Origin: Mycobacterium decipiens
GTDB taxonomy: Bacteria; Actinomycetota; Actinomycetes; Mycobacteriales; Mycobacteriaceae
Reading direction: 5' to 3'
Length of the DNA: 64,000 nucleotides
NCBI RefSeq assembly: GCF_963853665.1
Contig: NZ_OY970459.1
Location: 248,001-312,000, forward strand
Both the position numbers and the translations under genes were made by a program. The notes under the pieces were generated by a model that worked only from the letters and a program-made list of their open reading frames with translations, was not told where the DNA came from and did no database searches. This document shows, piece after piece, positions 45,707-52,385 of this stretch. How positions within the stretch are numbered: the first letter of the stretch is position 1; every line of letters starts with the position of its first letter.

Positions 45707-46237
45707 ATGGAACCTCCAGTATTGACAACCGCACGCTTGGTCTTACGTTGCGTGACGTCAGCCGATGAGGACGCAATTGTTCGGGCGTGCAACGATCCGC
45801 TGATCGCACACTATCTGCCGCTCCCACGGCCGTACACCCGAGACGACGCGCGTAAGTTCGTCACCGATTCGGCTGCTGCCTGGTTAAACGACACCACCTA
45901 TGGATTTGGATTCTACGACGCGACAACCAATCAATTAGCAGGAACTTGTGCACTAAAAAATACGTTACGAGGAGTCGTAGAGCTCGGGTATTGGACTGGG
46001 CCGGATTATCGTGGTGGAGGATTCACTACTGAAGCCGTTCGAAGATTGTGCCAATGGGCATTTGATGAGCTGCCTATACACCGGATCGAGGGATACATAA
46101 TAGTGGGAAATGACGAGTCGCAGGCTGTTGCACTCAACATTGGCTTCGAGTTGGAAGGACTGCTACGTCAACGGGCATATCGAAATGGTCAAATACGGGA
46201 CTGGTGGGTGTTCGGGCTACTAGCGCGGCCCGCATAA
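45707..46237 (+). CDS. RimJ/RimL-type acetyltransferase, probable MccE-like self-immunity enzyme
   Basis: A 176-aa GNAT of the RimJ/RimL group: N-terminal TTARLVLRCVTSADEDAIVRACND, the acetyl-CoA loop GYWTGPDYRGGGFTTEA (about residues 94-110), and C-terminal NDESQAVALNIGFELEGLLRQRAYRNGQIRDWWVFGLL. In E. coli the C-terminal domain of MccE is a GNAT of this group that acetylates the alpha-amino group of processed microcin C and so protects the producer. Sitting beside mccB- and mccC-like genes, this gene most likely does the same; it could otherwise be a general RimL-like enzyme. It is convergent with the exporter gene, so immunity can be expressed apart from production. Codon and base use are AT-rich compared with neighbours. 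Confidence 0.82.
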   Translation: MEPPVLTTARLVLRCVTSADEDAIVRACNDPLIAHYLPLPRPYTRDDARKFVTDSAAAWLNDTTYGFGFYDATTNQLAGTCALKNTLRGVVELGYWTGPDYRGGGFTTEAVRRLCQWAFDELPIHRIEGYIIVGNDESQAVALNIGFELEGLLRQRAYRNGQIRDWWVFGLLARPA

Positions 46238-46286
46238 ACTAGACAATACCCGAAGTTGAGCATAGCCCGTCAAGAGGCGCAATTTG

Positions 46287-47549
46287 TCAGTTCGGTATGC
46301 GGAAAGATTGAAAGCTATCGGCAACGCGGTACTTTATCGATATCACCAGCGCCGTGACGGTCAAGATCACCACGCAAAACGTGATCCCCACGGCGCCGTA
46401 CCTGTGGATGGCCATAGACGCAACAGGAGAAAATGCTACAAATACGCCCCTCCCCAGCGTCGACCTGATCGAGAACACGGTTGCGCGTGAACCACCACTA
46501 GCCTTCTCGGCCAAGGTGGCATTTATGTCAACCACGACAGCTTGATAGGACCACAGACAGAGGCAGATCAACAGCACAACGAGGACGGCTGGAAGCTGCG
46601 CCCAGGCGCCGATTGCGAGTAAAATTCCTGGCGTCACAAGCGCTGCCATATAGTAAAGAGCTCGGGATCTCAAATATTGTGCAAGCCACTTGTGTCGAGA
46701 TTGCACCAGCATCATTAGGAAAAATGCGCCGCCGAAGAACCATCCATGATCTGTGAGTGAATTCGGTCCGACAATCAACTGCCAGTACTGTATGATCAAC
46801 TGAAAAGCAGCTGCCAACGCACCGGATAGTACAATTACTGGAATTAGGCGAGCTCTATTCTCTTGATCCTTGATGACCTCTTTGATGTTCGACCACGTGA
46901 TCGATGCCAACCCAGCTTGTCGCGAGGCCGATTTCAAAAGTGATTCATGCGACGTCGATCGCATGCTAGCGTTGTGAGGTCGGTAGGCAAACAACAGGCT
47001 CAGAAGTAGTGCAAAAACCGCCATTCCCGCAACGGTCCAAGGCACTCTACTCTTCGGGTCATTAAAAGCCAGCAGGCCGCCCACTAGCGCCGCTCCGGAT
47101 GTCGCGGTAAAGGACCACGTTGTCAGCCGCGAAAACAGAGCACGAAGGTTATTCATACCATGGTCAGCGGACCATGCATCAACGAGTTCCGCTTCGATCG
47201 CTCCAGAAAAGGTCGCTAACGACAGGGCGTTGAATGCCTCTGCCAAATATAGTGTCGAAGCTCCCGAGCCAAAGCCTGTAAGAAAGAGCCACAGGCATGC
47301 GGACCCGAGCCCCGCAGCAATAACGAGTCGACGGTCCACTCGGTCAGCGAGAACGCCCAGCGGAACTTCAGCGGCCAGGATCAATAGACATTGAAATGCT
47401 TTGAGGTAGACAATGTCCTGTGCGGAAATTCCCTTACTGACCAAATAGATCGCGCTCGTCGCCCCTACCAGCATCCGCGCCGCCATAGTGGCTGAGCATA
47501 GGATCAGCAAATACCGTGTCCTATTGCTGCCCGCAATACTACGCACCAT
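46287..47549 (-). CDS. MFS efflux transporter, probable microcin-like peptide exporter (MccC-like)
   Basis: A 420-aa major facilitator protein with about twelve hydrophobic segments. The loop between TM2 and TM3 carries GVLADRVDRRLVIAAG, the MFS motif A (GxxxDRxxRR). A central cytoplasmic loop of about 50 residues (RPHNASMRSTSHESLLK...ENRAR) separates the halves. In microcin C clusters MccC is an MFS exporter encoded next to mccB; here the ATG at 47549 lies five bases after the mccB-like stop, so the two are cotranscribed and probably coupled. Export of the modified peptide, which also lowers self-toxicity, is the inferred role. Confidence 0.85.
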   Translation of the reverse strand: MVRSIAGSNRTRYLLILCSATMAARMLVGATSAIYLVSKGISAQDIVYLKAFQCLLILAAEVPLGVLADRVDRRLVIAAGLGSACLWLFLTGFGSGASTLYLAEAFNALSLATFSGAIEAELVDAWSADHGMNNLRALFSRLTTWSFTATSGAALVGGLLAFNDPKSRVPWTVAGMAVFALLLSLLFAYRPHNASMRSTSHESLLKSASRQAGLASITWSNIKEVIKDQENRARLIPVIVLSGALAAAFQLIIQYWQLIVGPNSLTDHGWFFGGAFFLMMLVQSRHKWLAQYLRSRALYYMAALVTPGILLAIGAWAQLPAVLVVLLICLCLWSYQAVVVDINATLAEKASGGSRATVFSIRSTLGRGVFVAFSPVASMAIHRYGAVGITFCVVILTVTALVISIKYRVADSFQSFRIPN

Positions 47550-47554
47550 TGCGA

Positions 47555-48580
47555 CTATTTGGCAAAATGCGAACACCGGACGATGGGCTGAGTTTGAAAG
47601 CGCAACTCTGACTTGTACAAGCCGATACGCTTGTTCAGTGTTACCGGATCGGCATATCCTCCCAGAAAGGCCAGAATGTCGTCGACCGCTAGGCCGGAAC
47701 TGACCATGACTGTCCATGCGTGCGAGGGCGCCTGCTGATAGTGCGACTTACGATCTTCTTCTCCGGTTGACGCCGTAGGATTGCTACATTCCCAACACCC
47801 GGTTTTCCCGGGTATCACAAAGGGGCCAAGCACGGGAAGATCATTAATGTAGCCGACTTGAATATAGGGTACGCCGGAACGCATGGAGAATCGATTGCAC
47901 CAGGTATAAATGTTCGCCGGGCTATCCGCACTCAAAACGATCACATCGACGTCGCAAAATTGATTGAAACTGTCAGTCGAAGACGCCTGAAAGTCGCTAA
48001 TTGCGGAGACGGCAATGCTTGAGTTTATTCCGGCAATAGATTCGGCCATCACTTCGGCCTTTTTGCGTCCGATATCGGACTCGCGGAACATGAACTGTCT
48101 CGATAGATTGGATAGTTCAATGGTATCGGAATCGGCTAGCACAAGTCGACCGACTCCGCTCCCCGCCAGTCCTGGGGCCACGTAATTGCCGATCCCGCCG
48201 CAGCCAATAATCGCCACGCTGGCTTCGGATATCCGCCGCTGGACCTCTACCGGATCACTGCCCTTAAGGTTATAGTACAGTTGATTGCGGGAGTAGCGCT
48301 CTTCGAGGGCAACATCCCCTATCAGAAGCCCAGGCGCATTTAGTATGTCTATCGCCTTGTCGGATTCATTTGCTGCATGGCCGTTCGCTGTCAAGAACGC
48401 ACGCACTTCGTGCTCGGTGTGATATCCAGTCCGGTAGATGTGAACTGCATCCCGTACCGCTGAGGCGGCTGGATCGGACTTTGCCAGGGACTGTTCGATG
48501 GAGCCCCCTCCCCACACGATCGATTGCTCAAATTCGCCAAACGCAACGTAGGGTGCGAGGGTCTTCTTTGCGGTATGCAT
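47555..48580 (-). CDS. MccB-like peptide adenylyltransferase (ThiF/E1 fold)
   Basis: A 341-aa protein from the ATG at 48580; the frame is open to a TTG at 48685. After an N-terminal peptide-clamp-like region (APYVAFGEFEQSIVWGGG), it carries RYSRNQLYY, the ATP loop IIGCGGIGNYV (about 124-134), DSDTIELSNLSRQ (about 150-162), VGYINDLPVLGP, zinc-type PGKTGCWEC and NKRIGLYKSEL. These align segment by segment with E. coli MccB (RYSRN, ILGCGGIGNHV, NLTRQ, GYVND, PGKTGC, LNKRIG), more closely than with MoeB or ThiF. MccB converts the C-terminal Asn of a formylated heptapeptide to a peptidyl-AMP with an N-P bond. The C-terminus ends VRCSHFAK: one Cys of the usual CxxC is missing. The start is chosen from the match to MccB; neither start has a good ribosome site. 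Confidence 0.88.
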   Translation of the reverse strand: MHTAKKTLAPYVAFGEFEQSIVWGGGSIEQSLAKSDPAASAVRDAVHIYRTGYHTEHEVRAFLTANGHAANESDKAIDILNAPGLLIGDVALEERYSRNQLYYNLKGSDPVEVQRRISEASVAIIGCGGIGNYVAPGLAGSGVGRLVLADSDTIELSNLSRQFMFRESDIGRKKAEVMAESIAGINSSIAVSAISDFQASSTDSFNQFCDVDVIVLSADSPANIYTWCNRFSMRSGVPYIQVGYINDLPVLGPFVIPGKTGCWECSNPTASTGEEDRKSHYQQAPSHAWTVMVSSGLAVDDILAFLGGYADPVTLNKRIGLYKSELRFQTQPIVRCSHFAK

Positions 48581-48690
48581 GCTGGCCCAATGATTGATGT
48601 TGATACGTTGTTCCGCCAATGAAATAGCTGTGACTTCACCGCGATTGATGCAATGTTTGAATGCTGGTTCACTTACGATGCTCAATGTGT

Positions 48691-48732
48691 CTCAATGTGT
48701 GTGGGCCGCCGTGGCGGCCCACACACATTGAG
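48691..48732 (-). terminator. 20-bp perfect hairpin between mccA-like and mccB-like genes
   Basis: On the minus strand, CTCAATGTGTGTGGGCCGCC and its exact complement flank a 2-nt AC (in practice a CACG tetraloop). It starts 28 bases after the peptide stop codon. No T-run follows. In the E. coli microcin C operon a terminator hairpin in the same place makes most transcripts stop after mccA, so that precursor exceeds enzyme; this stem probably serves as the same attenuator. Confidence 0.65.
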
Positions 48733-48765
48733 GTCATATCAATTCACATTGAGGTCATATCAATT
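48724..48765. repeat. 21-bp exact tandem duplication at the 3' end of the peptide gene
   Basis: Copies at 48724-48744 and 48745-48765 are identical (minus strand: AATTGATATGACCTCAATGT plus G). The right copy contains the last Asn codon and the stop (AAT TGA) of the heptapeptide gene; the left copy repeats that AAT TGA in the same frame. The CTCAATGTGT element recurs again at 48681-48700 and in the hairpin arms. Confidence 0.9.
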
Positions 48766-48783
48766 CGCTGTGTTAAAGCTCAC
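48760..48783 (-). CDS. Microcin C-type heptapeptide precursor (MccA-like), MSFNTAN
   Basis: Seven codons from GTG at 48783, reading Met-Ser-Phe-Asn-Thr-Ala-Asn, then TGA. A purine-rich ribosome site (GAAGGAAAGG) ends about seven bases upstream; a second GTG directly before (48786) would add one residue. The length equals E. coli MccA and the ending Ala-Asn matches it (MRTGNAN). A C-terminal Asn is required by MccB, whose homologue is encoded next, and a hairpin separates the two genes as in E. coli. Such a short gene is missed by ORF callers. The mature product is predicted to carry a nucleotide on the last residue, enter target cells as a peptide, and release an aspartyl-nucleotide that blocks aspartyl-tRNA synthetase. 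Confidence 0.75.
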   Translation of the reverse strand: MSFNTAN

Positions 48784-48786
48784 CAC

Positions 48787-49410
48787 GCACCCTTTCCTTC
48801 AGCAACGCTTTCGCCAGCGCCCAATGCAAACCAACGAACTACCGAATGTTTCGCCCGGCGACCTTCGTGTCGAGGGCGTTGCGGGGACTGGCACAAGGTC
48901 GACTTCGGCAGAACGATCGATTATTGCGATCGGTTACGCGGCATTGCATCCTCCGATCGGTCCGATCCGTGGTGGACGTCCCCGTCGGCTGATCGGGGGA
49001 TACGGCGGTGGTGTGGCGGCGGTCACCGACGGCACCAAAGTGGTAGCCGGCGGCTTGCGGTGCGGATAGGCGGCAGAAGGTATTCGAGTCAGTTCGGCGA
49101 GGGGGCAGGTCCACCTCATGTCGGCGAAGGCCAGGTGGGATCGCCGCCCGTTGCTCCCCGATTGGGGGACATCGCTTCCGAACCCGTGTGGGGCCGACCA
49201 TCCGCGGGGCCGACCACGACGGTTTGCGCGGCGGCTGCAGGGCCGCTACCAACAGATGGCCGGACGTTGCAGACGATCACCATCCGCACCGACAACGCCG
49301 AACTTGTCACGGGGACTTCACGGTGGAATTCAATGGCACAAGATTGACCCATCCCGGTGTGCAGCTGGACACCGCCGATCCTGAGTCGGTGGACTGGCTT
49401 GAGGCGTCCG
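48787..49410. other. Right flank of the microcin-like cluster, no intact gene
   Basis: About 620 bp. It must contain the promoter of the peptide-mccB-mccC unit, but no convincing -10/-35 pair can be read. Base composition returns to host-like from about 48850. The final 130 bp carry a broken plus-strand frame: TLQTITIRTDNAELV in one frame continues as GDFTVEFNGTRLTHPGVQLD and DPESVDWLEASVKARR in another, ending at 49433. This looks like a frameshifted remnant of a gene I do not recognise. Confidence 0.45.
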
Positions 49411-50526
49411 TCAAGGCCCGTCGAAGCCGATGAGCTGGCGCACCGCGGTGCCTTCAGCGAGGTGGTCCATTGCCTCGTTGATGTCGTCCAACCGAATCGT
49501 CGACGTCACCAGCGACTGCACTGGCAGCCGGCCCGATTGCCACAGCGACACGAACCGGGGGATGTCGCGGCTGGGCACTGCCGAGCCCAGATAGCTGCCG
49601 ATCAGCGACCGGCCTTCGGCGACAAATCCCAATGGCGACAAGCTGATCCGGGCATCCGGTGGTGGCAGCCCGACGGTGATGGTACGACCCCCGGGAGCGG
49701 TCAGCCCGATTGCGGTCTGCAGCGCAGCGGGATGACCGACAGCTTCGACAACGACGGCGGCCTTGACGGCATGCTCCGCGGCCTGCTGCGGCGTGTACGT
49801 CTCGTGGGCGCCCAAAGTCCGTGCGGTCGAAAGTTTTTCGGGTAGCTGATCGACGGCGACAACACGAACGTCGTCGAAGGTCAAAGCGGTCAGCACCGCC
49901 GCCATGCCGACGCCACCGAGGCCGACGACAGCGACGGACTGGCCGGGGCGCGGAGCGCCGACGTTGAGCACGGCACCCCCACCGGTGAGCACTGCACACC
50001 CGAGCAGGGCCGCGACGCCGGGCGGCACCTCGTGCGGCACCGGAACCACGCTGGCCCGATTGACGACGGCATGGGTTGCGAAGCCGGAGACGCCGAGGTG
50101 GTGGTACACGGGGCGGCCGCCGCGGCTGATCCGGATGCCGCCACCGAGCAGTGTGCCGGCGGTGTTGGCGGCGCTGCCCGCTGCGCACGGCGTCAGGCCC
50201 TGGGTGGCACACGCCGCGCATCGTCCGCACCTCGGCAAGAACACCAGCACGACCCGCTGGCCCACGGCGATGTCATCGACACCGGCACCGATCCGCTCGA
50301 CGATTCCGGCGGCTTCATGACCGAGCAACATCGGCACCGGCCGTACCCGGTTGCCGTCCACCACCGACAGGTCGGAGTGGCACACGCCCGCCGCCTCGAT
50401 GCGGACCAGGACCTCACCGCTGCCGGGTTGGTCCAGGTCGAGCTCGATGACGCTGATCGGCTTCGACCGCCGATAGGGCCGCGGTAACCCGATCTGTTCC
50501 AGCACCGCGCCGCGGATGGCAGGCAT
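49411..50526 (-). CDS. adhE1: Zinc-containing alcohol dehydrogenase (AdhE1, Rv0162c-like)
   Basis: A 371-aa medium-chain alcohol dehydrogenase. Catalytic zinc ligands are seen in GVCHSDL and GHEAAG; the structural zinc cysteines lie in CGRCAACATQGLTPC. The cofactor motif is VAVVGLGGVGMAAVL. It oxidises alcohols with NAD or a related cofactor. The ATG at 50526 is preferred because it matches the family start (MPAIRGAVLEQIG); a GTG at 50559 gives 382 aa but overlaps the divergent Rv0163-like gene. Confidence 0.9.
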   Translation of the reverse strand: MPAIRGAVLEQIGLPRPYRRSKPISVIELDLDQPGSGEVLVRIEAAGVCHSDLSVVDGNRVRPVPMLLGHEAAGIVERIGAGVDDIAVGQRVVLVFLPRCGRCAACATQGLTPCAAGSAANTAGTLLGGGIRISRGGRPVYHHLGVSGFATHAVVNRASVVPVPHEVPPGVAALLGCAVLTGGGAVLNVGAPRPGQSVAVVGLGGVGMAAVLTALTFDDVRVVAVDQLPEKLSTARTLGAHETYTPQQAAEHAVKAAVVVEAVGHPAALQTAIGLTAPGGRTITVGLPPPDARISLSPLGFVAEGRSLIGSYLGSAVPSRDIPRFVSLWQSGRLPVQSLVTSTIRLDDINEAMDHLAEGTAVRQLIGFDGP

Positions 50527-50540
50527 GTTGGAATACAACC

Positions 50541-50996
50541 ATGGGTTCTGTGCCGGCACCGGACCAGCTCGGACACACCGACTTCCCGGTGCTATGGCCG
50601 GTGCTCACCCGATGGGCCGACAACGACATGTTCGGTCACCTCAACAACGCCGTCTACTACCAGCTGTTCGACACGGCGATCAACGCCTGGATCAACACGA
50701 GTACCGGGGTTGACCCGCTCACTATGCCGTCGCTGGGCATTGTCGCGGAGTCGAGCTGCCGCTACTTCTCCGAACTGAGCTTCCCGGAAAGCCTGGTGGT
50801 GGGCCTGGCGGTGACCCGGTTGGGCCGCAGCAGCGTCACCTACCGGCTCGGTGTGTTCAAGGAGCCCGCCCATACGCAGGCCATCACCGCACTTGGGCAC
50901 TGGGTGCACGTCTACGTCGACCGGACCAGCCGCAGGCCGGTTCCGATTCCCGACGTCATCCGGTCCCTGCTGGCAACTGCCTGCGTGAGCGAGTAG
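50541..50996 (+). CDS. Hot-dog thioesterase (Rv0163-like)
   Basis: A 151-aa 4HBT-type single hot-dog protein: VLTRWADNDMFGHLNNAVYYQLFDTAIN is the active-site segment of YbgC-like thioesterases, followed by the VGLAVTRLGRSSVTYRLGVF strands. It hydrolyses acyl-CoA thioesters. It is divergent from adhE1 with 14 bp between start codons, so the promoters must interleave. Confidence 0.9.
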   Translation: MGSVPAPDQLGHTDFPVLWPVLTRWADNDMFGHLNNAVYYQLFDTAINAWINTSTGVDPLTMPSLGIVAESSCRYFSELSFPESLVVGLAVTRLGRSSVTYRLGVFKEPAHTQAITALGHWVHVYVDRTSRRPVPIPDVIRSLLATACVSE

Positions 50997-51096
50997 GCCG
51001 CATCGCACCAAGATCGCGGTCAGGGCTGTGATTCCCGTGGCAACCGCAGCCCTGACGGCAATCTCGCGCTGATCGGGACCCAGGTATGCTTCGCCA

Positions 51097-51537
51097 ATGC
51101 CAGTTCTGAGCAAGACCGTCGAGGTCTCCTCCGACGCCGCATTGATCATGGCCATCGTCGCCGATATCGAGCGCTACCCGGAGTGGAATGAAGGGGTCAA
51201 GGGCGCTTGGGTGCTCGCTCGCTACGATGACGGGCGTCCCAGCCAGGTGCGGCTCGACACCGCTGTTCAAGGCATCGAGGGTACCTATATCCACGCCGTG
51301 TACTACCCGGCTGAGAACCAGATTCAAACCGTCATGCAGCAGGGCGAACTGTTTGCCAAGCAGGAGCAGCTGTTCAGTGTGGTCCCCAGCGGTGCCGCGA
51401 GCTTGCTGACCGTGGACATGGACGTCCAGATCACCATGCCGGTGCCGGAGCCGATGGTGAAGATGCTGCTCAACAACGTCCTGGAGCACCTCGCCGAAAA
51501 CCTCAAGCAGCGTGCCGAGCAGCTGGCGGCCGGTTAG
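51097..51537 (+). CDS. SRPBCC-family protein TB18.5-like (Rv0164-like)
   Basis: A 146-aa polyketide-cyclase/START-like protein: N-terminal SKTVEVSSDAALIMAIVADIERYPEWNEGVKGA, central VQGIEGTYIHAVYYP, and a C-terminal helix MVKMLLNNVLEHLAENLKQRAEQL. It is equivalent to the T-cell antigen TB18.5. It is convergent with mce1R and next to the mce1 operon; a lipid-binding role is inferred from fold. Confidence 0.88.
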   Translation: MPVLSKTVEVSSDAALIMAIVADIERYPEWNEGVKGAWVLARYDDGRPSQVRLDTAVQGIEGTYIHAVYYPAENQIQTVMQQGELFAKQEQLFSVVPSGAASLLTVDMDVQITMPVPEPMVKMLLNNVLEHLAENLKQRAEQLAAG

Positions 51538-51544
51538 GGCGGAA

Positions 51545-52237
51545 TCAGCCGAAGATTCCGGTCCGATCCAGGGTTTCGGTTAGCCGCCGTGCCGCATCGG
51601 TGAACTGCCAGACGGTGTGTTCGATCACGGCGGCAGTGTCGCGGCGGCGCAGCGCGGCGATCAGCAGGCGGTGACTATCGACCGCATCGGCGCCCCATTT
51701 CGGATCGGCGGCGAACACCTGCGCCGGCATATAGCGGGCGGCGTTGAGCAGGAACCAGGCCAACTTGATCCGGCGGCTCGCCTGGTTGAAGACGCGGTGA
51801 AACGAGAATTCGATTGCTGCGATGGTCTGGGCATCGCCGGACTCAACCGCCCCCGCCAGCGCGTTGGTGATGCGGTCCAGCTCGTCGATCTCGACATCGG
51901 TGATGTGGGCGGTGGCCGATGTGGCAAGTTCCTGGGCAAGGGTGGCCTGAAGCCAGCAGATGTCGTCGATGTCCTGCCTGGTCAACGGCATCACCACGTG
52001 GCCGCGATTTGGCTCCAGCCCCACCATGCCCTCACCGCGCAGCTTCAGCAGCGCCTCCCGAACCGGCGTGACGCTGACCCCGAGCTCGGCTGCGGTCTCG
52101 TCGAGACGGATGAACGTTCCTGGGCGCAGCGTCCCGGACATGATGGCGGTCCGCAAGTGGCCTGCCACCTCATCGGATAGCTGTGCCCGGCGCAGCGGCC
52201 GCGGGCTCCGCGGCTTCGCCGATAGAGGTGCGTTCAC
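51545..52237 (-). CDS. mce1R: GntR/FadR-family regulator Mce1R
   Basis: A 230-aa GntR protein with an N-terminal winged helix (LSDEVAGHLRTAIMSGTLRPGTFI and LGVSVTPVREALLKLRGEGMV) and a C-terminal FCD helical ligand domain from about residue 90. It is the equivalent of Rv0165c, the repressor of mce1, and is divergent from fadD5. A lipid ligand is expected for the FCD domain. Confidence 0.92.
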   Translation of the reverse strand: MNAPLSAKPRSPRPLRRAQLSDEVAGHLRTAIMSGTLRPGTFIRLDETAAELGVSVTPVREALLKLRGEGMVGLEPNRGHVVMPLTRQDIDDICWLQATLAQELATSATAHITDVEIDELDRITNALAGAVESGDAQTIAAIEFSFHRVFNQASRRIKLAWFLLNAARYMPAQVFAADPKWGADAVDSHRLLIAALRRRDTAAVIEHTVWQFTDAARRLTETLDRTGIFG

Positions 52238-52385
52238 GTGGCCTGCCAGGACTTTCAGGGTAGTGCCGGGCTTGCCGGGGGGCTTGTTTTAGGGCCACTC
52301 GGGCCGTTAGTGTGACCCAGGTAACACCATGTTTTATCAAATATCAACCTGGCGCAAGCGGTGCGCAAGTGAAAGGAAGGGATAG
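52238..52385. promoter_or_regulatory. mce1R/fadD5 divergent promoter region
   Basis: A 148-bp gap holding an AT-rich core ATGTTTTATCAAATATCAAC at 52331-52350, with a repeated TATCAA. It lies about 40 bp before the fadD5 TTG. This is where Mce1R would act; the exact operator cannot be fixed from symmetry alone. Confidence 0.4.

Noticed and set aside
47555..48580. MoeB or ThiF (molybdopterin or thiamine sulfur-carrier adenylation)
   Set aside because: The RYSRN, GYIND, PGKTGC and NKRIG segments match MccB, no MoaD/ThiS-like partner ending in Gly-Gly is near, and the neighbours are an exporter and an acetyltransferase.
48670..48757. Minus-strand ORFs MTSM and MTSMCVGRHGG... as the MccB substrate
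   Set aside because: Neither ends in Asn, neither has a ribosome site, and the longer one runs through the hairpin into the mccB-like frame. MSFNTAN meets all three criteria.
48724..48765. Two 21-bp repeats as a CRISPR array
   Set aside because: The copies are directly adjacent with no spacer, only two in number, and no cas gene is present. They are a tandem duplication at the end of the peptide gene.
48839..49252. Minus-strand 137-codon frame right of the cluster as a regulator gene
   Set aside because: Arg/Pro-rich, no recognisable HTH or fold and no ribosome site; typical of a non-coding frame in GC-rich DNA.
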